Shown here: positions 47,725 through 58,795 of the stretch, in pieces
Numbering within the stretch: position 1 is the stretch's first letter
How the letters are laid out: each line of letters begins with the position of its first letter
Assembly (NCBI GenBank): GCA_021030905.1
Contig: JAGFMI010000012.1
Coordinates: forward strand, 992,001-1,056,000
Source: Pyrenula massariospora
Lineage: Eukaryota; Ascomycota; Eurotiomycetes; Pyrenulales; Pyrenulaceae
Direction of reading: 5' to 3'
Length of the DNA: 64,000 nt
Notes under the pieces: model-generated
Told to the model about the DNA's origin: nothing
The model's database searches: none
What the model saw: only the letters and a program-made list of their open reading frames with translations
Program-made: the position numbers and the translations under genes

Positions 47725-49358
47725 ATGGCGGAGATGTCAACGCCACAGGTAGGTATTCTATTTTTCGCTGGCCACATTCGTAAGCTTTTCTGTACAAAAG
47801 CCTTGAAGCCGCTGTCCGTGGAAATGTTAGCTTTCACCCCAATCAGATCGCAATGTATGAATCCATATTCAGCTACAATGTTACTCGGCCATATCCATTC
47901 AGGTGGTTTACACCCCTAGTATTCATTGGAGGTGTGATCGCCATTGTATTTTTCTCTATCCTCAACTTCGTTTCCAATAGTACCTTCCTGAGTGTGGAGA
48001 CCTCCACAAACCCAAACACAACCGTCTCCGATGGCATCATGTTCGAACACTGGCCTTCGTATCTTACAAGCAAGATTCAGCCAACTTGTCAATCGGTGGA
48101 CATTCCTGTCAACAACAAGTTCCTCACCAACCAAACAAGCTTGACATATACGTTGACCAGCGTCTCACCGAGTGCTTTGGAATCCAAGGATAGTACATCA
48201 CCGTCTTTGACCTATCACCACAGCACACTTCAAGACTGCAGATTGAATGCTATCGAAATGGATCTCGATGCTTTAGACCGACTTGCAGCTCAATTAGCTT
48301 GGGCCGAGTGGGGTGTTAATCTTCGCGGCTACCTCTCCTGCACGACTGGGGATCAGACGCGCTTCAATCTCACCGCCGAGTATGACTATACTCCTGAAAC
48401 CGTTTCTTTTGACAAAGCCACACTGCTGTCATTCATCGGTCGCGACAAAATGGCAAGAGCATCATTGTGGTGGGGCGAAAGCTTGCTCTCGATGTATTGG
48501 GTCAGGCTTTCAAGAACTTTGCAAGACATACGGTCGAACGCAACCATGCAGCAGGAGGCTACTCTTCGGAAAGGCACAATCTACTTCACGCTCAGCAATG
48601 TAACTAAGGCTGCCATCGGCAGCCACGCTCCGCCACTAGACATCATCGACCCCGGCTTCTTCGGAGTCGAATACAGTTTCATCCAAAACCAAAACATCAG
48701 CAGCTTCCCCGTCCTCTTCCACGGCATCAACTCCCCACCCACCACCATCCCCACCCTCATGGACCAAGGCCCCTACCAGGAGATCTGGACTCAAGCCGAC
48801 GCCCTCGCCAAATCCTTCCTCTCCACCATCATGACCGACCTCGGCCAAACCTCCTCCCCATACCCCAACATCCTCACCAACTCCACCACCCTCCAACACT
48901 ACACCGCCCCCTTCCCCGAGATCCTCACAAACACCGCCAACGCCCAGCCCGGCCCCGCACAGCAGGACTACGACGCACTGAAGAACTCGACCGGACCGTT
49001 AGCCATCACCCCCTCAACAATCTTTGCCAAATACATCTGCCAGGTCTCGAAGAAGAAGTCGGCGGGGACGATCATCATCGCGGTTCTGCTGGCGGATCTG
49101 GTGTTCCTCCAGGCGCTGTGGAAGCTGCTGGGCTTTGGGACGGAGCATTTGCTGCTCACAAGGAAGAGGGCCGGGCCGCAGGTTAGGTATTGTGATGGGT
49201 GTTTGGAGTGGGAATCTATGAATCAGGGATCTGGTGAGATTGTGGGTGTGCAAGAGGCGGGAGGGAAGGAGGGCAGTCCGAGTCGGCAGCGGCTGCTGGA
49301 TTTAAGGACTTGGGGGAGAGGGAGAGGAGGAGGAGCTGGGCATCTAGACAATGATTGA
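47725..49358 (+). CDS. Fungal glycosylated membrane protein of unknown function
   Basis: The protein has 511 residues. Exons are 47725..47748 and 47847..49358; the 98-nt phase-0 intron runs from GTAGGT to ATCAG. The first exon encodes only MAEMSTPQ. The segment YNVTRPYPFRWFTPLVFIGG is typical of a widespread uncharacterised filamentous-fungal family. The first membrane helix is at about 28-50. A lumenal or extracellular region with many N-x-S/T sites and few cysteines follows, and the second helix is at about 415-440 (TIIIAVLLADLVFLQALW). The tail is basic and Gly/Arg-rich. The two helices place both ends in the cytosol. Without the small exon the frame still has an ATG at 47853, so a shorter annotation is likely in databases. 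Confidence 0.8.
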
Positions 49359-49960
49359 TGCATACAAAACCGGGAAGGTTGAGACGGGATTTAGAGCGAT
49401 TAGGCGTTTGGGGACCTTGATACTAGATATTGAAACTCTTATATATTGGAGGCTCCAGTTAGCTTCCATGGCCGAAACCTAAAACAAACTATAGACGAAC
49501 TCAAATATATGGAGGCCCGGGAGAGCACCCTAAGCATGCTAAAATAAAAGGTGCAAGATACGCCGTGCCTAAGCACTGGCCTTTAGGGGGTGTGGGCTTC
49601 TAGTTAGCAAGGCGGAGATAGGTGACATGTCGTAGACTCTGCGCCGGTAAGCAAGGCCGTTGGAAGGGTTGTGCACAAACTTGGATTGTTACACGGGTCT
49701 TTGTGGGTGGGGGAAAACTTTATGAACAGCTTTTGGAAAGAAGTATTCAAAGTATTAGTTTGCCTCTTTGCTTCTAGTAAACGCCTTGCAAGATTACATA
49801 CCGCCGCATTTTTTTCCCACGGCCAAAGGTAATGGACTGTTCGAGATCAACAACACAAAGTCGCAGACGAAATGTAAACGTAGAAGAAAACAGATTCAAA
49901 GTCCAGGGAGACAAGTTACCCGATCAATCACTCATCCCCATTAAAACCCGATCCCGCCCA
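49359..49960. other. Convergent intergenic region
   Basis: This 0.6 kb stretch separates the membrane-protein gene (+) from the aquaporin gene (-). It holds their 3' UTRs. No other feature was seen. Confidence 0.5.
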
Positions 49961-50940
49961 TCAAACCTCCCCAGTCCCCGGCCTCGACGCACTCCTCGCC
50001 GCCTCCTCCGCCTCCTCATCATCTCCCGCATCCTGCCCCGGATTCGCCGCCTGATAATTCAGCCTCTTCGCCAACCGATAATACCCGCTCGCCACCCCGG
50101 CCCCCAGCACCGGCCCCAGCCAATAAATCCAATGGTACCCCGGAAAACTCCTGCCCACCACGCACGGCCCAAACGCCCGCGCCGGATTCACCGCGCCCCC
50201 CGTAAAATACACGCCGGACAGCTCAATCAGAAACAGCGCGAGCCCGATGCCGACGGGGGCGAGGAAGGTGTCCTTTGATTTCTCGGCGGCGAGGAAGAGG
50301 ATGACGAGGAGGAGCTGGGCGGTGCAGATGGCCTCGATGAAGAGGCCGCGCGCGATGCTGGTGCCGGCCGCGAGGCGGGTGATGGTGTAGTCCGGGCCGT
50401 TGCCGGGGAACATGGCGGAGGAGAGGGCGGAGGCGACGATGGCGCCGAGGAGTTGGGCGGGGAGGAGGATGAGGCCGCGCATGGGGGGGAGGGCTTTGGA
50501 GATTACGAGACCGAGGGTTACCTGTGTGGGGGGGTTAGAAGGTTCGGGACAGTAGCGGGCGGGGATTGGCACTGAGGGGAAATATAGCGGATCGGAAGGG
50601 CTAAACGTACGGCAGGATTGAAGAGGCCACCGCTGATTCTGTAGAAGACCCAGGCATTGACGAGAAGAGATAGGCCGAATGAAAGAGAGATGTAAATCAG
50701 TCGCTGGGGAGTCTCGAGGCTCGTGGGCTGTGTGGTCACGCCTGCTACTTGTGTGCCGCCAAAGCTGAAGTAGAGGAATAAAACCGTGCCGCAAAACTCT
50801 CCGGATGCGGCGACGATATGTCCGCGGTAGATTGGCCAATTGCTGGACTCTGTGGTTCGTCGACGGAGGCTAGTGTTGCGGTCACTGTTGTTGTCATGTT
50901 TGGTTATGGGGAGGATATTTTTGAGTTTTGAGGTGGACAT
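49961..50940 (-). CDS. Aquaporin (MIP family, orthodox type)
   Basis: The protein has 296 residues. Exons are 50611..50940 and 49961..50521; the 89-nt phase-0 intron begins GTACGT and ends CACACAG. Six membrane helices and the two pore half-helices are visible: NPA at 108-110 and NPA at 222-224 in GGAVNPARAFGPCVVG. The residue after NPAR is Ala, not the Asp typical of glycerol channels, so a water-selective (AQY-like) pore is the better guess. The N-terminus (1-38) is polar and basic, and the C-terminus is acidic then Ser-rich (about 265-296), probably a cytosolic regulatory tail. The intron falls exactly after the first NPA. Start context is ordinary. Confidence 0.92.
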
Positions 50941-52278
50941 TGAGGCGGTTAGAAGGAGGTAGTAGAGAGAGAGGTTTTAAAGGAGAGAGTAAGAAGTGGA
51001 AATATTCCAAACCAAGCAACTACAACAGGATACGTCAATTGAGCAGAAAGGGTCGACAATATTGTTCCAATATCTCGCATCAACACGGCTAAGAAAAACG
51101 TGTAGAAGGATCGGAGCATAAGAAAAAAGCATCACAGCACGTCATGGTTGTTGTCGAGCCCTCAGCACGACCGCTCTGTCGTCACCGCCCAAGCTCACTT
51201 ACGTCCTCTCAGGGTTGCCAAAGTGCAAACGGTAGCGGAGTGCCGAAACACTGTGGCGTCGAAGTCGAGCCCTCGAGGCTGTCAAAGATCCAAATAAGAA
51301 ACGATGCAGCCCAGCAAAAGACGATGCAAGCGAAATGTGGATGCGATTTATCGCCTTTTAGGATAAGCCCACCTGAAATTGCCGTATGAGGACAGCGAAC
51401 CATGTCTCTCATCCTTCGGGATCGACGGCACGCATGACCATTCAGTCTGCTCTAGGTCTAGATGATGGATCATGGCTTGGCTTGGTGGACGGCTGAAGGT
51501 TCGGGGCTTGTTGTCGGTGGATCATGGAGAAGGAAAGGTTGTGAGGGAGTGAGTGGGTGGGAGCAAAGATCCGGTGGAGGTCTGTCTGGAGCTTTGCATC
51601 CCCCACTCTGCCCGCTACGGAACTGGCTCCTTGCGGCATGCAGGCTTGCTACGTGATGCTGTGATGTCAGCCTATGTTGAAGTCTCAAGCATCAAAACCT
51701 GAAGCCTCGACGTGATCATCAAGACATTGAGTCTCAGACAATCTTTCTGCGCTACATTGAGTGGGTATTAGCTTAGGCATCGTAAAACCCGTCCTATCTG
51801 GTGGCGTTGGCAACTATTTCGATAGCTCCAATGCTTAGTTCACGAGGAAAATTCTATCAAAAATTGGCGAATCACCCAGGGATGGTCTGTGTTGACAGCC
51901 TGGAACTGGACATAGCCGTGTTCGTACTTTAGCTCCTTTGTTATGCAAAGATGTCCCAATTGACCATTCACGTGGGATTTCAAGTCATAGACCAAGCTGC
52001 AAGAGTAATATATTCAAGGGTAACGCAACATAAATTAGAAACGGTATTTCGCTATGCTATTACCCCCTACCCACGCAATGACGAGCCTATTGGGACAGGT
52101 CACAAACATTCGAGGTCCATGGTCAAGGAATGCGCCCACAGACACGCCATAGAACACATGCGCACCAGGGGAAGAATCAATTCATGCAACTGCCAAGTGA
52201 TGCCTAGATTGCGTATCCATATAGGCATTTAAATAAAACACTGGCAATTCCCCCTATCCGCCCAAGTGCCACCTCTCT
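50941..52278. other. Intergenic, no gene seen
   Basis: This 1.34 kb stretch lies upstream of the aquaporin gene and downstream of the wall-protein gene. Short frames only (up to 93 codons), none with features. Confidence 0.45.
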
Positions 52279-53038
52279 TTATGCGAGAAGAGCGAGAAGC
52301 ATGCCAACGACACCGGCACCAGCAAAGCCGCTCAAAGTGTTGGCTGCATTCCCAGAGCTCGAGGAAGAAGAGGAAGATGCAGTGCTGGAACCGGAGCCCG
52401 AAGCGTTGGAACCGGAGGAGCTGCCGGTGCTGGATGCGCTAGAACTTCCGCTGGAGGACGAGCCAGTGGTTGAGGCAGCTCCAGAAGAGGAGGAACTACC
52501 AGAGCTAGAGCCACTCGTGGAACTACTGGAGGAGCTGCCTGAGGAGCTACCAATAGTGGAGGTCGAGGTTATCGTAGCTAAAGGCAGAACGTCAATTGCT
52601 AATTTTATGGAACGTGAAAACGAGTTGCTTACTCAAGGATCCTGACGGAGTGCTAGAGGAGAACGGCGCGGAAGACGTGCTGGTAGATCCGCTGGATGCG
52701 ACGCTGAATTGACCGCTCTGAGCCAAAATGCCCGAATTGTTTGGGGTGGTGCTGATAAGGTTGATCTGGTAGCCTTGGCCTGGAGTGATTCCGTTCACAG
52801 ACTTGAGGTCGTAGGAGCCAGAAGAAGTCTGGACATTCGAGGCAATGGTCTGGGTGACGGGGGGATTGACCTGCTGGTTGACTATCTGGATCTCGAAGGA
52901 GGATGGGTCACTAGAGACCGTGTTCCAAGTAATCTTATTGTCCTTGGAAAGGTCGAGAGAGCTGCCTTGAGCCGGGCCAGTGACCTGGAGGGCCATGGCG
53001 GAGGCCGCAAGGGCGACGAGAGTAAGAGCGTACTGCAT
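52279..53038 (-). CDS. Kre9/Knh1-like GPI-anchored Ser-rich cell wall protein
   Basis: The protein has 234 residues. Exons are 52633..53038 and 52279..52577; the 55-nt phase-1 intron runs from GTAAGC to TTTAG. The signal peptide is residues 1-16 (MQYALTLVALAASAMA). One beta-sandwich module of the Kre9/Knh1 N-terminal type follows (about 18-115), with the motifs LSKDNKITWNTVSSDPSSFEIQIVN, PGQGYQINLIST and SGILAQSGQFSV. A Ser/Thr/Gly-rich O-glycosylated stalk covers about 118-210. The end is a GPI signal: small residues near GNAAN, then a hydrophobic tail FAGAGVVGMLLALLA. The protein is therefore expected on the outer membrane leaflet or wall. Family members are abundant surface proteins of unknown enzymatic role. 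Confidence 0.88.
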
Positions 53039-54222
53039 GTTGATGTGTGTTCTGGTGTTGTACAGATGGAGATTACAAGTGTGCTAAGAGTGTGAAGCTG
53101 GGTAAGAGTTGACCAGAGGAGGCAGAAGAAGAAGAAGAAGTATTTCCAACGATTGACGCGATGACGAGACCTGGTGAACGAGGGCAGGTGCTGAGAGGAA
53201 GGAAGGAGAGAAACAGGGGAGCAGGTGCGAAAAAACAAGAAAGTGCGGGCAATTGACGGGGGCGAGAGCGAGGCATACATACAGCATCCCATCACGACGC
53301 GCAGGTGGAGCTCTGGCCCATCGCTTCACCCCTTTTGCCCACCGTAAACCGCATAGCGCGGCCTGAATTTTGGGCGTTTTAATGGCGATCTGCCAATACG
53401 ATGAAGCTAAGGCGCCCCGGGGGGACGCGCTTATTCAAGGCCAAGACCTGCCGCCGGGATGGCGGATTGGGTCAGGGTCGCACTGGGCTCATCTGAAACA
53501 TAGCAACCCTCTCTTTGGACCTTGATTTCTTCCCTCTTTGTCGCCTGAGGGGCACAATTTTACGAACAGATGTCCATCTCTAAGCATAGATAGTAATAGC
53601 CCCATTCCCGTTCGATCTCGCTGAAGCATCCGAACTTTGAAAGTCTCCATTGTGGGGCCAGCTTGGGCAGTGATCCCGTCGAGGCAGATTGACGGCCTGA
53701 GGGGAGCCTCCGCCAAGCCTTGTGCTCCTTATAACTCCCTATTATAGGCGGCATTTCAATTTTCATTTATTGCGAAGCCAGCGAGCCACGTAGAAGTTGT
53801 TCTGGTCAACAGCTTATCTCACCGGTTGCTGTTACGGTTCAAAATTGTCACGATTTACCTGTCAAGAGGCTTTCCTACCACGGCAAATGCTGAAGAGATC
53901 TTGGGGCTCAATTCGGTACCGGGTCCGTCTTGGTTTGAGGTAAGGCCGCCCCCGAGACCGAACCATCGTTCCTCCCTCGCTTACCCGAGAGGCGGACCTC
54001 GGCCGCCCATGACGTGGACGCTACGATTCCACAACAAAGTCATGACATTTTGCTTCCCACTACACCAACTCATCCATTTCTCTTGTCACGTTGGCTCGTC
54101 ACAATCTACTACATGAATCTGCAGAGTACCTATTACCTCTTCTCCACTCATTGTTCAATTTTACTCGACTATGCATCTGCCATCGGGACCGAGCCATATA
54201 CTAGATCTCGGATACTTAGCAT
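53039..54222. other. Divergent promoter region
   Basis: This 1.18 kb stretch lies between the wall-protein gene (-) and the CUE-Smr gene (+). A short GAA/GAG-rich purine run is present at about 53.11-53.14 kb. No gene seen. Confidence 0.45.
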
Positions 54223-55542
54223 ATGGGTGAAGACATACGCAATATACTCTTAAAGGAGTATTGTCCTCCCCTAGATCCTCCCTTAGTCCATTCCCTTTCC
54301 TCGGATTTTGAACTATCTGATGAACAACAGCTAGATGTATTACGCAGTCAACTCGATGCATTTAGGAAGCATGCGTTTGAAGAACAAGCAACGTCTTTTG
54401 ACCCCTCAGGTACTGGCGGACTGGCTCCTGCTGGCAGTCAACATCCTTCCACCGAGTCTTCTCCTACGAGTGAACTAGCCTCACACTCTAATGATGTCGC
54501 CACTTGTTCGACCGCTCTATCGGACATGACACTTGAGAATAGACCCTCTGAAGATCATGACGAGGAAACGCCTTGGCGATTATTGGACCAGAATGGGAGG
54601 GAACATCGCTTACAGACCATTTTCCCTGCTATAGATTTGGTCGCAATATCATCGACCCTGAGAGAAACTAAAGGCGATGAAAATAAATCGATAGAAATTC
54701 TCCTCAACTACACTGGAATGTTGGAGGATGACCCCGAATCTATTCTTGGGGCACCAATCTTACAAAAAGGAGTGGATGGATTTGTCGAGAATGATTTAAG
54801 CCGCCGTAAGCGGAAAGGGAAGAGAAGAAAAGGGCTCGACACCCCAACATCTGCCGCGTCTAGTGCCACGGCTTCCGAGGTCGAGGATGAATTTCCTCGC
54901 CCACACAATGTTTGGCAGTCCGGCTCAAAACCTCCTTCACAAACGTCACAGAGCGCCAAAATCATTCCGCAATACTTGCCGCTTAATTTGAGCTCCGATG
55001 CGGAGCCAACTCATCCGGTTTCTCCGACCTCATGGACCACGGGGGATCACTCTCGGATCAAAACTAAAGCTTTGGCTTCTCGAGAAGCTAGTCATTCTGC
55101 CTTCTCCCAAGCCTCCGCCGCATCTCGTCGCGGTCGCTCAGATCACCACATGTTTGCTGCTGCAGCATACTACGCAGACGAGGGAAGAAAACACTTAGAA
55201 CAATCAAAAATAACGAATGCCGCTGCAGCCGATGCCCTTGTGGCTCAGCAGTCGAAATGGAATGTTACCGACCTACACGGTGTTGACGTGCCAAACGCCA
55301 CCCGTATTGCCGTCACAAGAACATCCGCCTGGTGGGACTCGTTAGGTGACTCGAAGTTCCTGCCGGGAGGAAGGACCCGCTCGACCGATGCGTTTCAGAT
55401 AGTAACCGGGATAGGGCACCATAGCCAGAGTGGCAGATCGAAGCTTTCGCCCGCGGTGTACAGAGCACTAGAAAGAGATGGATGGAAAGTTAACATTGTT
55501 CCAGGCGAAATCACGGTTACGGGCCGAGCTCGGAGTCAATGA
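54223..55542 (+). CDS. CUE2: CUE-Smr domain protein (Cue2-like endoribonuclease)
   Basis: This 439-residue, single-exon protein is close to the length of yeast Cue2 (443). A CUE-like ubiquitin-binding helix bundle appears at about 128-165 (LQTIFPAID followed by KSIEILLNY). A basic cluster SRRKRKGKRRK lies near 193-203. The C-terminal Smr domain has TDLHG (349-353) and TGIGHHS (395-401), the two nucleic-acid-cleavage motifs, and ends DGWKVNIVPGEITVTGR. Yeast Cue2 cuts mRNA in the A site of collided ribosomes during no-go decay, so that role is inferred here. A TAG lies in frame two codons before the ATG, which fixes the start unless an upstream exon exists. N-terminal residues 1-50 may form a further helical CUE-like unit. 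Confidence 0.85.
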   Translation: MGEDIRNILLKEYCPPLDPPLVHSLSSDFELSDEQQLDVLRSQLDAFRKHAFEEQATSFDPSGTGGLAPAGSQHPSTESSPTSELASHSNDVATCSTALSDMTLENRPSEDHDEETPWRLLDQNGREHRLQTIFPAIDLVAISSTLRETKGDENKSIEILLNYTGMLEDDPESILGAPILQKGVDGFVENDLSRRKRKGKRRKGLDTPTSAASSATASEVEDEFPRPHNVWQSGSKPPSQTSQSAKIIPQYLPLNLSSDAEPTHPVSPTSWTTGDHSRIKTKALASREASHSAFSQASAASRRGRSDHHMFAAAAYYADEGRKHLEQSKITNAAAADALVAQQSKWNVTDLHGVDVPNATRIAVTRTSAWWDSLGDSKFLPGGRTRSTDAFQIVTGIGHHSQSGRSKLSPAVYRALERDGWKVNIVPGEITVTGRARSQ

Positions 55543-56606
55543 TGTAATGAGGCATGAGAACTACGAACAGTTTTGTTGGGGATATTTGTTCATGTCGTAT
55601 CTTGAAGTATGGGTTCCCATAGACAGCTGTCTTCCAGCTGCCTCTATGCCTTATAATCTTATGGAGCATAAGCGACACAATCATGCGTCACCTTTGGTAT
55701 TCAAAGCGCTCATAAGTCTACACGACTCTGCACTTTCTCAAGATTCTGCGACAAGTCAAACGAGCGGGATGACTTCCCGCGGAAAAGGGACTTTGTCTAA
55801 GTTATTTCGCTAGATTCTTCTTGTTCGGTCAGGTGATCGATGACTGCTTACTTTTCCCCCTTTCATTAGACATCCTCGCACCGCGGAACATATATGCTGT
55901 GTTTGGCTCAACGTGTCTGTTGCTTTTTGGAAAATCGACTGGTTGTTGTTTGGAATTTTACTGCGACGTTAAATCAAGACAGCTTCATATGAGTGTACTG
56001 GATAATGTCATGGTACTATTTACTGGTCCCGTACAAGAGAGTCCCGGTACCGGAGCAAGACCTGTCGCCTCATAAAAGAGCCAAGGGATTAAGAAGGCTC
56101 TCACAACAAGGTCGCACCACGAAACCTGGGTTTCAAGTAGTGAAGTTTTGCAGGCAAGAGTCTTCAACATTAGAGTGCGTTTCCTTTAGCTACCACTGCT
56201 CCTCGTTCTGTGCTGCTCAAATGCTTCAAGTCCTTGAGTATATTATGTCCTTCTTCCCAAAATAAGTTACCTATGTCATGGTCTAAGGAAAAATGCCGGG
56301 GGATGATTGGGAAGCACGGGAAGCGTTTCGGGGCATGCTGGTGGTACAATGGAATTAAGCGGTTTGAGAGTTAGAACAAAGCCAGAGAGCTGCTGCCGCC
56401 GGGTTTCTGGACCGCTAGCCTCCGTGCTGCTGTGTTACCCATCAGAACTCGCACGGACGCGGCAATTCGAGTTGTGACGAGCGGTCGCTCTACTCTGGGC
56501 GTTACAACCGGTCTTGAACACGTATTGGTTGAGGTGTTCCCGTTTAGCTTAAGAGTTGCCAGGACGAGGAGACTCCAGCCATTTCGCTTCTCTAGGAAGC
56601 TCCGCT
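55543..56606. other. Convergent intergenic region, no gene seen
   Basis: This 1.06 kb stretch separates the CUE-Smr stop from the Cys-rich gene stop. Frames of 60-111 codons overlap without features. Confidence 0.45.
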
Positions 56607-57326
56607 CTACGCAGCGGTGGATGTCGGTCTGACCGGTGCGGTCACAATGAGGGTCTCAAAAGGTATGGTCGTGGTGATGGTCTCAAACGGCACGGTCGAG
56701 GTGACCGTGTAGAAACTGCTATACGGCCCTGACGATCCGACTGTAGCGCATTGGTTGGGCGCCATGCAGAACTGCCAGCTCGCGCAGCATATATTGCCGC
56801 AGGGTGCTTGGCCGAGGGCGTATTGGCAGCTTGGGCTTGCGGCGGAGGTGATGAGGGAGGTGTAGGTTGAGGTCACTGTCGTAAGTTCGGTCTCGACATA
56901 GGTTGTGGTGAAGATTGAGTATTGACCACCGCCAGTTGAAGAGGGTTCCGTGCAAGTGGTCGTTGTTTGGGGGATGGTGCCGCACTGTGCTTGGTTGCTG
57001 GAGTCGATATAGCATGCTTGGCCTACGGAGCAGCAGAGTTGGTGGAGGTAGCCGCAAGGGTTTGCACAGCCGGTGGAGGATGGCGCTTCAGTGGTGGTTT
57101 GGGCTGCCGTGGCACAATGCGCTTGGTTGCTGGAGTCGATGTAGCAGAAACCAAGATGGATACTGCTAGCGAGTCATTACATGTCCTTGAAATTTGCAAG
57201 GCGTGCTGGTGGTGCTCTGGTGGTGATGACTTACTCTAAATCAAATGAGAGAGGGAGTGCGTCGATATAGGATAGCAATGAGGCTAAAGCAGCCAGTACG
57301 AACAGGAATCTCGCCATACTCAACAT
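56607..57326 (-). CDS. Secreted Cys-rich repeat protein
   Basis: The protein has 215 residues. Exons are 57235..57326 and 56607..57162; the 72-nt phase-2 intron runs from GTAAGT to AGCAG. A signal peptide (about 1-24, MARFLFVLAALASLLSYIDA after a short MLS lead) is followed by cysteine modules. One complete module reads C-ANPCG-x5-LCC-x5-AC, ending YIDSSNQAQC, and a related one near the C-terminus reads PCGNICC-x5-FC. Before the complete module stands a partial one with the same YIDSSNQA-x-C end. Thr/Ser-rich spacers (TVTSTYTSL, TTIPFETLIV) separate and follow the modules. This resembles small secreted surface or effector-like proteins, and the function is unknown. A second possible ATG lies three codons in. 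Confidence 0.8.
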
Positions 57327-58795
57327 TTGAGGACTATCGCTTGGAGGTTGATACTACGAGGTTAGAGTCACTCAGCAAGATCAGCTTCAGCGTCCTCAGC
57401 CCGCTTTAAGTATCCTAGTTACGGAGGTTCTGAAGACATCGTGGCCCTTCTCAAGGACCAAATCATCCTTCGCTTCCACTTGCTCGGAGCTCCTAAAACA
57501 ATGTGCTATTTGGAAGTTACACATCTTTCATAGGTCATTGGATACTGACGAGGAACTCAAGGCCGTCCCATGCCTAGTCTAAGTTAGAACGAACAAGCCC
57601 GGGCAGCCACATTTTTCGTTATGTCCGCTGATTACCGCAGTCCACAAAGTTTGGTTTCGAAGTGCTGGATACATGTTGGTTCTTTGCAGATTGATGCAAC
57701 GATTGCCTTTCTTTGCCGTTGGCGTAGCTGAACCAATGCCCTCCCCCGCAATTCATTCCATTTCGGAAACTGCAGAGACTGTAATCGACCAGAGACCAGT
57801 TCTAGACCTTTGAATGTCGGTGAACTGTGCTAGAGAGGCGTCTTCGGAGCCCTATGTTGACGGGGCGTTGGTGATATAGTACTCTAGCGGGACGTCCATG
57901 CGAAGCCAAAACGCCTGCTGACTAAGACTTATGCATGCATCGTCACGACCTGCCACGTTGTAGCAGCGGTGGCCTTGTACCGCTTAGACCCGCACAAGAT
58001 TCTGATAGGTGACCTCTCTGAGCAGCGAGAAGTCCTTACATCGTCCAGATGATATTATGCAGAACGCTCAAACGCTAAAGCTTCACAGTTGGGGCAAGCT
58101 AATACGAAGTCTTAACGTACAGCATGTCCCCGTTGGAGGCGCAATACTAACGCTATTTATCTTACGCTGATACTGATCTGTCTACAAGGTAGTCCGGTGC
58201 AGATTTCCGGCGAGATGATGGCGATTTGTAGAGCAGGAGCACGTTGCAAACTTGTTCCCCAAGCTAATCAAAGCGCCCCATCCTTTTCCTGGCAAATCTT
58301 GGGCTCATCGAAGGTGTTAAACGTCGTGTGAAGCATTGGATCTAATGTTATTGGAAAATTCAATCAGGACTGATCTGGATATTCGCGCCTCTCTATGCCT
58401 GACCTCGTGAGTGGTAATGCTTGAGGTTTATGGCGGGAAGATGCAGCGGAACAATCAGATCGCCAATCAGGCTTCGGAGGACGATAGTATTCTAGTCTGG
58501 TTACTAGCATTCGCAGAAACGTTTGTGATGGTGATGAGCATTATTTTGATTCCTGCGAGTGAAATAGCGGAGCTTGTCGTCGGTGACAGAAAGTTGTCTA
58601 AGTCTTTCGATGATCTCCAGCAAGTTCACATGTCGGTGAATGTCACCTGGAAACCGCAGTCTGGTTCAGGAACCTTCAGAAACTTGTGGATGTTTACTTC
58701 ACTGCTTTGAGTCTAAATATTCTAACCAACTTTACTTGATTTTCATGATTTGTTCGCGATGCAATTCGACATCATACTAAGACGTGTCAAGTGAA
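57327..58795. other. Divergent intergenic region, no gene seen
   Basis: This 1.47 kb stretch separates the Cys-rich gene (-) from the GIY-YIG gene (+). A 99-codon frame at 58411-58710 begins with GTG, has one hydrophobic stretch, and is not called. Confidence 0.45.

Noticed and set aside
52301-52645. Plus-strand frame rich in Glu/Pro/Leu
   Set aside because: It is the antisense shadow of the Ser-rich stalk of the GPI wall protein; serine codons read backwards give this bias.
58411-58710. 99-codon frame before the GIY-YIG gene
   Set aside because: It starts with GTG, has no conserved motif, and its hydrophobic run is short.
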